From: Tyto alba
Taxonomy: Eukaryota > Chordata > Aves > Strigiformes > Tytonidae
Length of the DNA stretch: 64,000 nt
Assembly (NCBI RefSeq): GCF_018691265.1
Contig: NW_024881283.1
Span: forward strand, 5,615,731-5,679,730
Direction of reading: 5' to 3'
This document shows positions 12,770 through 26,270 of the stretch, in pieces (the first letter of the stretch is position 1; every line of letters begins with the position of its first letter). The notes under the pieces are model-generated. The model was not told the origin of the DNA. It did not search any database and was given only the letters and a program-made list of their open reading frames with translations. A program made the translations under genes and the position numbers.

Positions 12770-13260
12770 TGTTGTACTTCCCAGTGACTCCAGATTACTG
12801 CCTCAAAGCACAAAGCATTAACGCGGCAAGACTCCTTCTTAATAACTCTGCAGAATTGTTCTGCAAATGAACAAAGATAATGTTGGCCTGACAGGTTGAG
12901 ATTGGGCGGTTGATGAAGGCTGAGACTGAGAAGAGAGATTTCTCCAATAAGTCCCGGCATCAATCTGAGAGAGCAGCTGGAAAAACAAGAGTAATAAATA
13001 TATTTTCTCCTTTTACATGTCGCAAGTTATAAATATGAAGCTTCAGACTCTTTGCGTTGCAGCAGGAATTGAGTCACTTATCCTGAAGCTATCTTGTTTT
13101 AAGCTTCCTCCTGCTGTACTTTTTCAGTTGTGGAGCATCACGCTGCATCGCAAATGTCAGCCGAAGCCGATTTTTACGACTATTATAATTCCTATAGTAA
13201 AGTTTCTTTCCAGAGACCGTGAACACTCTACTGAACCACTCATTTCATTTGGTGTTGTTT
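12770..13260. promoter_or_regulatory. Candidate conserved non-coding element
   Basis: An AT-rich stretch that keeps scattered CpGs (AACGCGGC, GTCGCAAG, CATCGCAA, TTTACGACT) and is dense in short AT-rich transcription-factor-like words (CTTTACATG, TATAAATATG, CGACTATTATAATTCC). That texture is typical of vertebrate enhancer-type conserved elements. A 117-codon plus-strand frame (13017-13370) crosses it, but its translation has no domain. No alignment was available, so this is inference from texture only. Confidence 0.35.
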
Positions 13261-16200
13261 TTTGTGGCCAGGATTCAAAGGGAGTTTTGATTTGGACAAA
13301 CAGAGTGTGTGACAAACTAAATGATCAAAACAAAAGGAAAGGGAAAAGAAAACTCATGCTTTTGATGTAACTGGTGCTGCGGTCTGTTTTCTCAAGCCTA
13401 AAGCTTTTATTTACACTGGCAAAAAGTCAGGGAAAATATTTGCTTGGAGTTACAGCAAATCAGGGGCCAAACTGCTGCTTCCTCCAGCAGCAGAGACACA
13501 AGAGCTGGCTGAAGTCCTTGTCTGCAAGGAGCATCGGGAATGGCAGCACCTTTGGCAGCAAATGCTCTTCCCATGTTCAGGACTGGGCAAGACAGACCTG
13601 CAGGAAAGGCTGTGGAAAAGATAGTGCTAAACAGTCTGAAGAAGAAGAGGTCAGGGCGTGGCCACCTAAAATTCCATGAGATTCTTCAAAAGGAAATGAT
13701 TTGTGGCATGTAGAGAGCAAATATTCACCAAGAACTGGCTGTAAGAGAGCATGGCTGGTCTACTAAATACCTCCATTTTTGAGAGCTTCTCTTTTTTCCC
13801 AGCTCGCCTGTGGCTATAGGCGTCTGCTGACCTGAAGAAAGGAGAGATGAAAGGGCATCACTTCTGCAGGGGCTGCGTGGGCTGTGGGGTCTGGCCAGGA
13901 CTGTGCACACATGCCTAGCATTGCCTTTTGCTCCCCTAACAGCAGGTAAATAGAGAAGGACCCTGGAAAAATGCCTGCCAAAATGAATTTTTCAAACAAA
14001 TGCTAGAATTCTGAGGATGCAAAGATCAATGGAGAAAGAGCCTATTTTTTTCTTTAAAAATAGAAAAGAAAAAAATTTTTAGTCAAAGTTGGAGATTAAT
14101 TTTCTGCCAAGAAATAAGAACTCAGCCAAAATAGTGACAGATGTATTTTTTATTTTATCAAATATTTGGCCTGGAATCAGAAGTGCTGAGGATCTGTAAT
14201 TACCTCCGCATTTTCAGAAGGCTGGTGAAAAGCTCTTCACAAGTTCTTGGCATGAGCATGTGTGGAAAATACAATATATTGTCCATTACTGTTATACTCA
14301 CAGTGACTGCCTCAGTTTCCCCAGCTGCTCAGTGTTCTGCCTTGCAGCAGATCAATGTAGTCATATATTGTACTAGGTAAAGGTAGAAGTCATCACTTAC
14401 AAGAAAAACAAACTCTTTTGGAAGAGCATGGAGGAGGCAAAGAAAGCAAACAGTGGTTTAGCCAAATTCTGAACCAGTTGGTGATCCTCTTCACTCTGGA
14501 AGTGGTATTTTATCCTGGAGAAAACCAATTCTAAAACATGAACTGGTTCTGGTGATGGTCTGTGCCAGGCCTGCACCTATTTGGAAGAGATATATGTGAA
14601 ACTCAAGGCTTCAAGGCTTGGAGAAACCAGCTGCTGACTCTGTCATTCTGCTAAATATCACAAGCGTTTTTCAAGTCTCATATCATAAAGTCCTTGCTCC
14701 TGAAGGCATGTGATTACAGGAAAATTTCTTCTCTCATTAAAAGGAAAAAAAAAAAAAAAAACAAAACAGCAAATGCAAAGCTTTCTTGTGTGGATGTAGA
14801 AAAAAGCCTGAACACTTCATTCAAGTAGACTTATAAAGGTTTAGAAACTGAGAGAAATACAGAGAGCAGACAATATTTAATTGTTTCAAATACTTTATGA
14901 TTTTCTGAAGTCCAGTTCTTTCTTTTGTGCAATTCTTTGTTCTGTGAAACTGGACCCATTTTACTTGATTTCAGTCAATTAACCCCAACATGTCTTTTGC
15001 ATTTGGCCTGACTCCCCAGCACAGGTTTATCCCTGGAGACTCACAGCAAAGCAAGAGCAGTTTTGTTGCTTGTACCTTTTCTGTATAAAACAGAAGGTTT
15101 GAGCAACAGTTAAGACCAAGTAATTACAGACAGATATATAGCGTTACAATTCAAACCTGCACCGTAATGGCTCCATAAAGTCACCTAGGTTTAGATATAC
15201 ATCAAACCATTTTTCACATTGCAAATGAATACTTTTTTAAGAGCTATAACTTTCTGGGAGTTCATGAATTTCCTGGATTCATAGCCCTTTACTAGGTGGA
15301 GGAAGGTGTAAGAGATACTGCTGTACAGAAAGAAAAAGGAGGGAGAGTGGCAAAGGGAGCTGAGGCAGAGGGAAAAAAATAAATCCTTAGAGATGAGATT
15401 TCCAAAAGCTGCTTGAAAAAAAAGCTGGGATAAATGTATGACACACTCAATAAATATCACTTTGCTTTATCACCCCTCCTCTTTCCCAGCCTTGCCCAGG
15501 GATTGTGAGAACCTGATCTGAAACACAAGGCCTTTAATGGGCAAGAGCCTGCAATTCTGCTGTCCACCGCTGCCGGAGTCCTTAACTGGGGACAGCAGTG
15601 GTTGGGCTTGTAGCTCCTTGGCTGTGCCCACACCTCCGTGCCAGCCACACTCTGCCTTCAGCCTGAAACACGGCAGCTGGCAGGAGCCACCGTGATGATG
15701 GTGACAGCTCCACGTGGGCACCAAACAGCTGTAACCATGCTGACCTCACTGTGGTGGCCCAAGGAGAAGATCTTTGTAAGGGGAATAGATGTGGCACCTG
15801 ATTCTTGTCCCAGGGGTACAGGGATGGGCAACCTCCTTGCCCACTCGTCTGGAGCACTTCATGGACCCACTGTCCCAAAGAGGCCACTGATGGGTTGAGC
15901 CTAGTGCTGCAGTCCTTAAAACTTTTTTTTTTTTTTTTTTTTTCCCCCAAATATTTTGGGGGTCCCTAGCAGTGATGGCTAAATTAAAGCATGGGCAAAT
16001 TTCTGCCTCCCTCTCCTCTCAACCCGCTCTCAGTCTGTGCCACACACCGTGTCCTTGTGTGCTGGTGGCAGCAGAGCATGGTGCTGCTGAGCAGTGGGGC
16101 TAAGACTTGTCTCCAATGCTTTTCCTAAAGCTGCTTGTGATCAGATCAGACAGATGATGAAAGCAGGCTACTATTTTTGCATTTTTGAAGTGAAAGGGCG

Positions 16201-17454
16201 CAGATATGTGGTATTTGTGCTGTAATTTCCTACCCCGAAGAGCACTTTCAATCTGGGCAATTTTGGCAATTAAGGGAAACCTCTGAGAGGCACAAAACAG
16301 ACATATCCATGCCCGAGGAAGCACAGAGCCTGTGACTCATGTTGTAACATCCCTCTGGGGTTGAGTCATTGTTCTGACAATACTGCACAACAGCAGCAAA
16401 GTGTCTTAAAACTGAGCATACTGCATGCCCCACAGGAGCCTGACTGACACCACAGGGCACACGCCCCGGCTTCCAAGGCAGCAAGTCAGGTTGATCGTTT
16501 CCTACCTACCAATGAAAGCTCTTTTACTCCTTTTTTTTTAAAATCCCCTTAAATTCTCCACCCTGTTGGTTAGATTAGAAAATCCATCTTTCTCATGCAG
16601 TTAAAATTAAGGGGGCTTGATAGGTAATTAATTTTAATAATAACGTGCTTTTTTATTCCTGAGTTACAGACATTGGCTTGGTATTCTCTTAAAGAGTTGG
16701 GAACCAATTTCCCACTGATCCCAGTGAGAAGCACAAGCCTTCGTATCTGTAAGGAGCAGAGTCATCTTCTCTTTACAGGTACAGATTGAACCATACCTGC
16801 TTTATGAAGTCAGGACCTGATGAAAACTTATGCCTGGGAACCCTCACAAGTGCTCCAGGGACCCAGCAAAGGCTTTCATCTGCTGCTGAGAATTTTGATT
16901 TTTCTAAATTCTAATTTCCTTAACTGAGAAGAAAATCTTTCACCTTCTTCTAGGGGCATAATTCACTCCCTGGGGTTTGTTGTACTTTTTTTTTAACATA
17001 ATTTGGGCTATTTTCTTTTGTCAATTGACAAACGAAGGAAATGGGGAGAGAGAAAGAATCCTAGAGAGGCATAAAAACTAAGATAAATAGGTGTGAACAG
17101 GTAAAGTATGCTGATATGTACTGCATGGTGAATGCACTTGAATCTGTACATTTAACCGACCATGGCAATAGGCATCTATCTTTCCTCCTACAGCTTTTTC
17201 TAAATGTGCCCCAGTGTCCCTGGAAGAACATTGCCTTTCATGGGAGGGCGTGTAATGAAATGCCCTCATCCTGTTTTAATCAGTTTTGAATGTGGAAAAG
17301 ACAATCATGATCTGAGAAAGGCAGTGTTTCCCTTGCATGTGAATTATGTGATACTGTAGCTTCATTAACATGCTTTACAGTCTTATCTTTATTCATACTG
17401 GCAAATTAAATTAGCACTGTCTTTCAAATCTCTGCCTATTTTTCTCCCTAGGCA
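13261..17454. other. Unique non-coding sequence with homopolymer runs
   Basis: Contains an A run at 14745-14760 and a T run of about 21 at 15923-15943. Near 14306 there is CTGCCTCAGTTTCCCC, a word common in MIR SINEs but without supporting flanks. No coding or RNA gene is recognised. A 122-codon minus-strand frame (15582-15950) opens in the T run and has no family match. Confidence 0.5.
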
Positions 17455-17690
17455 ACCACCAGCAGCACAAAATAAATGACAGTAACGGGAGTGGATTGCC
17501 GTGCTCTTGATGCTACTCTCTGGATTTTAAGCAACCATCCCTCCAAGAAATCATATTTGTTCTTGTTCCAAGAGCCGAGCTGTATTACAGCGTGCTCGTT
17601 GCAATTACAGAGCTCCATGTACTGGCACAGAGCCTGAGCCAGCTCATGGGGCACCGGGCTGTCAACTTGGAGCCCTGATGGTCCTTTCCT
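17455..17690. promoter_or_regulatory. Candidate conserved non-coding element
   Basis: Contains retained CpGs in words such as GATTGCCGTGC, GAGCCGAGC, CAGCGTGCTCG and CACCGGGC, mixed with homeodomain-type AATTAC. It differs in texture from its flanks. This is inferred from composition only and could be ordinary unique DNA. Confidence 0.25.
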
Positions 17691-19379
17691 CTTGAGTTTC
17701 CCCAAACATAGACTTATTTTGATATTTAGGCAGGTGCCCCCTTCCTCCCTTCATGGTCCTTTCCCTCTGTTGGCTTCCCTGAGGTCTGGATGGGAAAAGC
17801 ACAAAACATGGCTGTGGTAAGGATGGAAAGTCAGAAGCAGAAAGATTTTTGCTGCACAGGGTGATTTTTCTGGATAGGAGTGTTTTCTTCATCTGATGCT
17901 GAAGCACATGTGAGAAAATGCTTACGGGAAGGTGTAGAGAGTCTATTACTTATATAACCCCAGCTGTTTTGGGGGCTGGGGAAGGATGTTGTTGGAAAGG
18001 TATAAAAGGTGGGATGAGGTGGAAAAAGACTTTCCCCACTTATATCTTTGCCATGCAGCTACCTGGGCTGGGGACTAGTGTGGATTTGTCAACTCTGCAG
18101 TCAGGCATAAATCGAGCTTCATAACCTTGCAAGTGCAAAGCATTAGGAGCAAGTGATTTTACATTAAACACTAAATATTGCAGCTGTTAAAGAACATTCA
18201 TCATCCACATAAGGTGCCTGAACAGAAATGAGCTGTAGCATCTCCTGCAACATTGACTGTAAGCACATTAAAACTGTCAGTGTGCTGTCAGTCATTTCCA
18301 TCTTAGAGGGGAGACCTGGCGCTCAGATGAACGTCAGCCCATCCTTTGCACAGCATCATGGGGTGACCTCCAGCTCGGCTTGGAGCCACAGCCCCTGGTA
18401 CCTCCAGACCCTGTCTCTTTGTGTTTCCTCTGGTATTCCGCTCTTTAGCTCTGTCTCCAGTCATGATGTCCCAGAATGGAGCATCCTGTGACTCTGTTGA
18501 CCCCGCTGGAACAAGTGGTGGTAAAAGAGGAGGCTACAGATGGTACACAGTGATCTGACCAGTGTTAAATGACCACCTCGCTGTTGCTCATAGGTGGATT
18601 CTACCAAAAAGATACAAGTGCATGGGCAACGCTGTGCAATTAGCTGTGATGGAGATTATGGGGACATTACAGCTGTCTTCCCAAAACCTCAACATGATTA
18701 AATCGAGGAGTCTTTGTTTCCTTTTCCTGAGCAATTCCTCTGGGCTGTACATTGTTATCACCCATCCCAAGAGATGGCCCAAGCCTCTGACCTAATGAAG
18801 TTTTCATTTCCTTCTGGTTTCCTACCACCAGGCCAGCCAAGACTGGCCATGCATTGCACTGGGGAGATTTTCTCAGTCCAAGATTGTGCTCCAGATAAGA
18901 GTTTGGATGATTATGATTAATACAACTGCTTTATTTGTCTGACAGGTGGGCTGATAAAAAGATATTGTTGCTAGGCCTCTGTTCCTTCCTGATAGGATAA
19001 ACAATACAGACAGCCTGAAATGCTGATGTTTCTGGAAGATCTCTGAAACCAGAGGTCAGGGCAGTCCATGCCTTGCCCTTTGATTGTGCTTGGATAAAGG
19101 ACCTCAGTCCTTTAAGTGAAAAGTGATGATTTCATCAAGACCTGACATGTCCTTACTTTCCAGTAAAGAAAACAAACAAAACCTCACGGTTTTGAGAATA
19201 TAGTCCAAACATAGCTGAATGCTCATAAAGGGGCAGAGAGTCTGCAGATCCAACAGAAAAAGTAGTTTAAAATGTCCCTAGAAACTGTTCTAATCGTTGG
19301 TGGGATTTTTTCCCCCCCCCTTTATCTGATCTCCATTTATCATTCTTTCTGCCTTTACCTGACATCAGCAGATGAAATT
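17691..19379. other. Unique non-coding sequence
   Basis: Nothing recognisable: no exon-like frame, repeat or RNA gene. Confidence 0.55.
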
Positions 19380-19570
19380 CTGGACTTTCCCAGCAAGCAG
19401 GCGCGCTGCCGGCAGCAGCCTGGCGCGGGCTGCCCCCGGCCCCAGCCGGGGCTGCAGGATGGCTCAGCCCCAGCCGCAGGGACGGGCACGTTCTCCTGCC
19501 CGTCTGAGCCCTGCACAGCTCTGCTGTCCTGCAGCCAAGGGCACACCAACGCGCTCGGGGCAGACAACAG
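19380..19570. other. Short GC- and CpG-rich patch
   Basis: Dense CpG and CCGG/GCGC words (GGCGCGCTGCCGG, GGCGCGGG, CCCCGGCCCCAGCCGG). Open frames on both strands here reflect lack of stop codons in GC-rich DNA. It could be a small orphan CpG island or simply a GC-rich single-copy block. Confidence 0.5.
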
Positions 19571-22500
19571 ACCCACAAGCTCTCAGCTTCAGCCTCTAGA
19601 ACCCTCTGGCTTCGCTTTGCCTTGTTAATCCACACCATGCGTCCACGCGTTACTGGTGTTGACCAGTCCCCTCCTGGAATCCTCTGCCCAATCGTTGAGG
19701 CACCCTCCCCGCCCCCCAAGCTCTGTAAATCCTGGGCAAACTTTGCTGTCTGCTTGTGGGGTGGGTGGCTGCTGCTGTGCTAGCTGGGAGCTAGCGATTG
19801 GGAAGGTCTTTGTGCAAATTGCTTGAAAATATGTGTAAGAGAATCTCACAGCGGTAGTTTTCAGGGACTGTATTGTTAATCTGTGTAACGCAGACTCCAG
19901 AGAAGATTAGCAATGTTGATTATAACTTGCCTATCTCATTTAAGCAGCTCATTTAATAGAGGCTCTTCTTGCCAAAGTGTCTGGGAGCTTCCCATTTGTG
20001 AATGAATTTTTCTTTATAGTAGCGGAGGGAATGCTGGTATTTCATTGTATTGATCAGGAACTTCTGGAGATAGATAGACAGGATCTCTGTCTATGGAGAG
20101 AGGTAGATGAGGGGAAGCTAGAAGTCAGCTGCAGAGCTTAGGGACCTATAGCAAGACTAATGTGCTAGAACAGGCACCGTTCTCCACTCAGACCGTGCAT
20201 CACTGCCTGTTGTCAAAGTGTGAGCTGATTTAGGTACTCTCTTTAATGATGAAGAGTAGGTCTTTTTAGCCATAATTAAGGTGTTTTTTTTTTTTCCCAG
20301 AGGTTGATGGCCTCAGGATGAGATCAGCTTTTACCTATTGTACATTCCTCTCCATCAACCTCCAAAGAATCCTAGATGACTAGGTCCTATGTACAAACTG
20401 AAATTGGGGTAAACTGGTGCCAGATGAAAACCAGCCATGCACAGATAAGCTCTTGCACTCTGATGTACGTCTTACCCTATGTCTTGGGGCTAGCAGGAAT
20501 CTGAACAAAATGTGCAAAGTAGCTTTGGCCAAGTCCAGGCTCTTTTGTGCTGTCTGGCCACAAGAGACAGGGGAAATGTCCTGTCCTTTCTCTGATTAGG
20601 TAAGGCTATTAGTAACTTTGCTCTGAGGTTAAATAGCTTGGCAGCAAAAGTTGGAACAATGAAAGGTTCCTATTTCTTCCTAGGAGCTCTGTTGAATACC
20701 CAGCACTCTCCAAAGATGGTGCTGCTTATTTCAGAAAATATTCAGGAGAAGCAAGAGCTTTGCAGCCTGTACAGGGGGGCCAGGCCACAGCTGAGGGCAG
20801 AGGCCCATCAGTCCCTGAGGTGTGCCTACCCACCCAGGTGTCCTGGATGAGTTATTAGTTCCCACATGGATCTCCACTTTGCTGTTGATTTTCTTCCTGT
20901 ATTTCCTGTCTGCAGCTGGAAGCCCAGTGTTGCCAGAGGACTGTCCTGGTCCCTTCTCTTGTTAAAAAGTGCCTAAACCTGGGTGGGATGGGGTCTGTGG
21001 CTGCAGGGTGACATACATGGGGTCAGGTCCTTGGCTGGCTTCGGCCAGTCCATGTGTGCCCTGATTCTCAGGCACTGGTGGTTGCTCAAAGAGCAAGTGA
21101 CTGTGTTTAGGGATTAGATGAATTTTACTGTGATCTGTCCTTTCTAGTCTGCCCGCGACATCATCTAGAGTCCCTGACAGGGGCTGGGTGATGGGGAGAG
21201 GGGAGCAGGTTAACATCCTAGCGCAGACCTTGCTGCCATCAGATCTGGGATCAGCTTAGTTGCCCTCTACTCTTTGAACAGCTGAATCTCTCCCCTCAAT
21301 CAGGCTTTAATGAAAGATTAAGTGTTCAAAAGCACTATTTACATTTCAAAAACTAACCTGGGCCTGGTGTGAGATCAAAGTGAAAGTGGGGTTTAAGTGT
21401 ATTGATCAGATGCCCACGATGCTGGACCTTTCTGCTTTCCCCTGTCTTGCAAAGGATCAAAGAAGAGTTTGGAACTGTAAGAACTGTCAGCATGGTTATT
21501 TTTTTTTTCCTAGGTAAGAAGAGCTTGTAATCCCAGGTGTTTAGATGCTTACCTCAAAGAGAAATCATTCCTTTGTGGTATTCCCTGGATTAATTAGCGA
21601 CTACATCTTACATACATGGCACTTGTCCCTCCCCGCCCCAACCTCCTTACTGAAATGCTGGTCATCTACCAGACCTGGCAAACAGCTCTGGTCCCTGTGT
21701 GGGATCCTGTTGTTTAGAGATCACACTTCAGTGCTGCTCTTACATGTGGCTGGAGCTCAACCCAGTGTCCTGGCTCTCTTCATGCCAGGGAGGTGACATA
21801 ACCCCATGCATCTAAACTTGGAAGTGTATGAGACTCTGAAGATCAGGCAGAGCTGCACTAAAAATAAGCCTCTCTGAATGACTTTCAAGAGTGGGAGGTG
21901 TCCAGCAGAACATGAGCAACCAGTTTTTCAAGTGGGATTGGATGGATTGGCAGAGATACCACCATCATCCCATGCTTCATCCACCATACTGATACAGAGG
22001 AAAAAGGTCGGGGCTCCTCTGGTACACGTCATGCTGCTGATTTTCTGGGCACATGCCTGAAAGTTTGGCAACATGGTACTGATGGCTGTCAGCTGGCCAC
22101 ACACCTGCATGTCCCTCCACACCAGTCAGCTTTGTGCCTTGGCCAGCTGCATGGGAAGAAACCGGCAAGCAGCCTTGCGTTCCCCTCTGTTGTAAATCGT
22201 AATAATACACCTTTACACTTGTGGATTGCTCTTATTCATAGATAAGCTAATGGCATCAGGCTTGAGCCTCTAGGCTCGAAATGGCAACCGCTGCCTGCAC
22301 CAGCCTGCCTTTGCCACTTGCTGCCTTCCCTTTGCCGTGTGCTCAAACAGCAACTGCATCTGTCTGGCAGCGAGAGGACTCTACAGGAAAAGTAGGACAA
22401 AGCATTTAAGTCCTGTTTATGTGGATTTTGGCCAAGCAAGAAGCTATTTCAGTTAACCAGCGTGACTGTTCTCCTCCCAGAGCAAACTTAAAAAAGTCTT

Positions 22501-23429
22501 TTCCCTTTGTGCCAAGCTCCTTGCAGCTGTAAGTAAATTCCCTCGAGGAAACAGTGTGCGGCAGGAACAAAGCACCACGGTAGGCACAGCTCCTCTCCCC
22601 GCACCAGGAGATTTGTGGTGTGAACCTGCGTTATCAGAGTCACTTGGAGCACATGTGTGGAGAGGGTAGCAGAGGTAATTATTTAAAATCCTGCGAAACT
22701 CTTGAACCTGAAAAGATGCTGCCTTCTCCCTTGTTTGGCAGTGAGTGGTAAGGCTATGCCTGCTGTACGGTGTGCAAGGAGACACCTTTTTGGTGCAAAG
22801 CAGTAAATGCAACTGCAGGGACACTGCTGTGACCCTGGGTGGGTGACAAATGGTGCCAGTAATGCAGAGCAAAGGAGGGGGTGGAGGATTTGACATGACT
22901 TCTGAACAACAGCCACCAGATGATGTTCCAGGACAGGAATAGCCCTGATCAGTTCCCAGTGCCACGCAGAAACAAAACTGGTCAAAGAAGTGTCCCTGTG
23001 ACTTGACTGCACACACAACATCCCTCTACCACGGCTGCTACTTGTAAATGTACTTGCCTTTCTCGCACCTTCCTGAGAAAGTACAAGGAATGACAAGCTT
23101 AAATACTAATAAAAAGCAGGAAGCTGTACCTGGTGTCAGGTTGACATTGTGTATTGATCTATTTTGGAAATGCCAGCACCGTGGCTCCTATAGCTGCTCC
23201 CTGGAGGTTAAAGCTCCTCAAATCAAAGTTTCAGCTTGTGAAACTGTGGTCCGGTCTGCTCTGCCTCTAAGAAAATGCTGCCGCTCTCTCAGATAAATGC
23301 AGCACTGCTGTGCCTGGAAAAATATTTACTTGTAAATGGCAGTAGCAGAGAGTTTACCTCCTTCTGCAGACTTTTCATTGTGGGAGTCCCTCCAGGGGAC
23401 CTGAAATTAAATTGCTGCCTCCGTCTCTG
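19571..23429. other. Unique non-coding sequence
   Basis: No recognisable gene. The longest frame (22453-23016, minus, 187 codons) has a Pro run and Ser/Cys-rich text but no domain, and it overlaps a second open frame (22683-23096) in another register. T runs occur at about 20283-20296 and 21500-21510. Confidence 0.5.
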
Positions 23430-23660
23430 CCTGGGTGAGTGTTGCCAGCGAGGCACGGAGGACATCAGCCGTGCAGGGAAGTTCTCTCGCCGCTGCTCAC
23501 GTCTCCGGGCTGCCGGTTGGATTCCTGCAGCGCAGCCGCTTCCACCGTCCACGGGCAAACACCCACGCAAGCTCCCGCTCCACGAGCTGCCGTGTCGCGG
23601 CTGTATCGGGCACAGGGACCGAGTGGGACAGGGACATGGGGCTGGTCGCTGGGTCACAGC
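23430..23660. other. CpG-rich patch (candidate small CpG island)
   Basis: I count roughly twenty CpG dinucleotides in about 230 bp, far more than in the flanks, with high GC. Open frames on both strands (122 minus, 130 plus) are a by-product of that composition. It lies just left of an AT-rich candidate regulatory element. It may mark an unannotated transcription start such as a non-coding RNA promoter, or an unmethylated distal element; neither can be told from sequence alone. Confidence 0.5.
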
Positions 23661-23689
23661 CAGTTAATTCCAGGACACTGACAGCAATC

Positions 23690-23815
23690 ATTATTTCTGC
23701 TTTTGGAGCCGTTTATTAGAGCGTAGACGGATCAATTTGCATCCAGGGAGATCCTACTCTCCCTCCCTAATTGTGACTTATAAATCTTCCCTGTCTCAAA
23801 TTAAGACCTTCAACC
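23690..23815. promoter_or_regulatory. Candidate conserved non-coding element with POU octamer
   Basis: Compact AT-rich block with retained CpGs (GCCGTTTATTAGAGCGTAGA), an exact octamer ATTTGCAT at 23735-23742 and TAATTGTGACTTATAAATC. POU-family factors bind ATTTGCAT; occupancy here is inference. Confidence 0.4.
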
Positions 23816-26099
23816 CCTTTTGCAAAACTGTGGTGTGACTTTCCCCTTAGAGGGGTTCCTGTGCTGGGAGGACAGGGCTCTCCCAGTGCTCCCAGAGCTC
23901 CTGTGCTATGAGGTTAAGCAAATGCTGAGCCCCTGCCCTCCTCCTGCAGCCATCCTGCCCGAGCCTTTGGTTCAGGGGTTGGCTGCCATGTGCCAGCCCG
24001 AGCTGCCCGCCGGGCTTGTGCCGCTTCCCAGAGGTCGTGAAGGGTTCCCAGTCCTCTGCCCTTTCCTACAATGCTGCTGAGTAATGCTCAGGCCCGTGAA
24101 GTGGTCTCCTTGTGTGACTGGTCACCTAATGGCATGGCACAGTTCCTTCCCTGGCTGGGTGATTGCTGAACAATCTATTCAGAACAACAGGGGCCCACGC
24201 TACGTAATCTTGGACCCCCATGACTGGGGGATTTACAAAAATAATTATTTAGCAGTTGGAATGGTTTCTGTAACGATCTCAGCATTGCAAAGCCTAAAAC
24301 CAGCCTGGCCCTTCAGCCTCCTATAAATGCACAGATTTTTCTCCTTACTGTAACATCCAGTAAGCAAGGACTTGCTGGTCACAGAGGCTAGCAGAGAAGT
24401 ATGTGTGGCCTCACAGTTGGTTTCTGATTAAACCTTGTCACAGCCAGAAAACGAAGGTTGCAGTGTCTGAGCCCCAGAGGCCAAGCTCGCACTTACCCTG
24501 CAAAACTGTACACCCAGCCCTCTGCTTGCCATTGCAAGTCACTTTGGTTTTTATTTAGATTAACAGAGACATTGGGCTGCAGTTGAATAATTGATCAAAC
24601 CCATCCAGGCTTCAGAGACTGGAACTTTTTGCAAAGTTTCATTGCCATACAATGCTTTAATATCAAGGAAGATCTGAGCCATGCTGCACCTGGGTGTTTG
24701 ATATCTGATCTCGCTGGAGCTCTTAAACTATGCATCATCTTTGCCAAATCTTCCTGTCATGTTTTGCATAGTGTAGCGATCTGAATGCATTCAACAAGAG
24801 CTTTTCTCATATAAAAAAGGACTTTACATTTTAGTCCCTTTCCAGTGGGTTCTTTTGGGTGATTCGGAGGATGTTGACTTCTCTGAACGTGATCATTTAA
24901 AGAAAGGCCCAGGTCTCTAGCTGCAGTGAAAGATGAAGGTCTGTAGTTCCAGCACTAGCTACAGAGGACATGATTTCATGTCCATTTTGTGTGGCAGGCT
25001 TTATAAACAGCACACTGAGGATTTTAGTCAGTCCTTGTAGGAGTTTATTCTCATCTTCCCAGCTGTGCTGTGTGGGGAATTAAGCAAATACACCAGTGAA
25101 TAAGGAGTCATATGCGGGTGTATGTATTCATACATGTTTATGTGGCCATGTCTCACCCCTGACAGGGGAGATAGGGAAGGGGAGAGGGTGGCTGTGGGTG
25201 ACCTCAGTGACGGGTAGCATTCACCTTACCTCAGCAAAGCTTTTAGGCAGGTTAACACAAGCTGCCCATCACCTTCCCAGTGCTGGGCAATGAGTAGTGC
25301 TGCAGGATTTACACAGGGAAGGAACTGGTGTGTAAAACAGCCCTCTGTTTTACACGTCAGAAAAATGAAACCATCTGCAGCATCTGAAATGAAACCATTG
25401 GCTGACGGTCCGTGTTGTGAAAGTCCCCATGGCAAAGTGGCTCCTCGTGCAGTCTGATCCGTGAGGTATAACAGGTCACGTATGTAGATGTACACACTTG
25501 CTGAGGCCAGACATCGATAAATAAGCTCTGATGTGAACAAAAGAAACGCTAGTAAGTCACAGGCATGAGCAAGCAGTGTATGTCGTGTGCATTATAGAGT
25601 ATGTCTGCGTATTTACAAGCCGTGGATGTGCACACTTTGTGGGTTTTATTCCTGCCACATAATTTGGGCAGGCTTCAGCAGCCTGAGAGTTTCATCTGGG
25701 GTCTGCAATGGCAGAGCTGAGGCAAAGCTCCCTCCCTGTGCCAGGCGAGGGACGGTGCCCAGCGCAGCTCTCCAGCACCCCAGCCGGCTTCGCCGTCCTT
25801 GGTTGTGCTGCAGCAGATCTGAATAATGGGAACCAGCATGAAAGCTCCCTTTATTCCCCGCTTAATCCCGATGCTCTTGTGGGAGACAAAAAGTATGAGC
25901 CATTGTAGAAAGGTTTGTTGTCCTTTATACCTTGTTACAGATACAGGCATAAAGTGACCACGTGGCCGATGAAGGACGGGTATTATTCCCCCGGCTGCTG
26001 CTTGGGAAACACACTGTAAAGCAGAACAAACATCCCAGTTTTCTAATTTCTTGCCTCCTACTGATCTGTCTTGCTTTTCCCCACCTACAGACACCAGTT
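23816..26099. other. Unique non-coding sequence
   Basis: No exon, RNA gene or repeat recognised. Around 24540-24640 there is an AT-rich, motif-rich stretch (TTATTTAGATTAACAG, GAATAATTGATCAAAC), too weak to call. Confidence 0.5.
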
Positions 26100-26270
26100 A
26101 AGCACTAGGAAGAAGCTTAGATCAGTGGTGACTTGTTGTTGCTCTTTAATTCATGCAAATTTTCTTTTTAACTATCTTGGAGTCTTAAACAGCCCTCTGG
26201 GGAACCTTTTGTGTTTATGATTATTGAAACAAAAGTTTATTTCCTTTAAGCACAAAACAGTTGGGGAATA
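26100..26270. promoter_or_regulatory. Candidate conserved non-coding element with POU octamer
   Basis: AT-rich block with TTTAATTC leading into an exact ATGCAAAT octamer (26153-26160), then TTTATGATTATTGAAACAAA. Assigned on motif content only. Confidence 0.3.

Noticed and set aside
13017..13370. 117-codon open frame in an AT-rich stretch
   Set aside because: An open frame in AT-rich DNA is unusual, but the translation has no family character. A conserved non-coding element is the better explanation.
14300..14345. CCTCAGTTTCCCC as evidence of a MIR SINE (also near 38870 and 47490)
   Set aside because: The word is short and the flanks do not match the rest of the MIR consensus.
22453..23016. 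187-codon open frame on the minus strand
   Set aside because: The translation is Ser/Cys/Pro-rich low-complexity text with no recognisable motif, and a second frame is open over the same bases.
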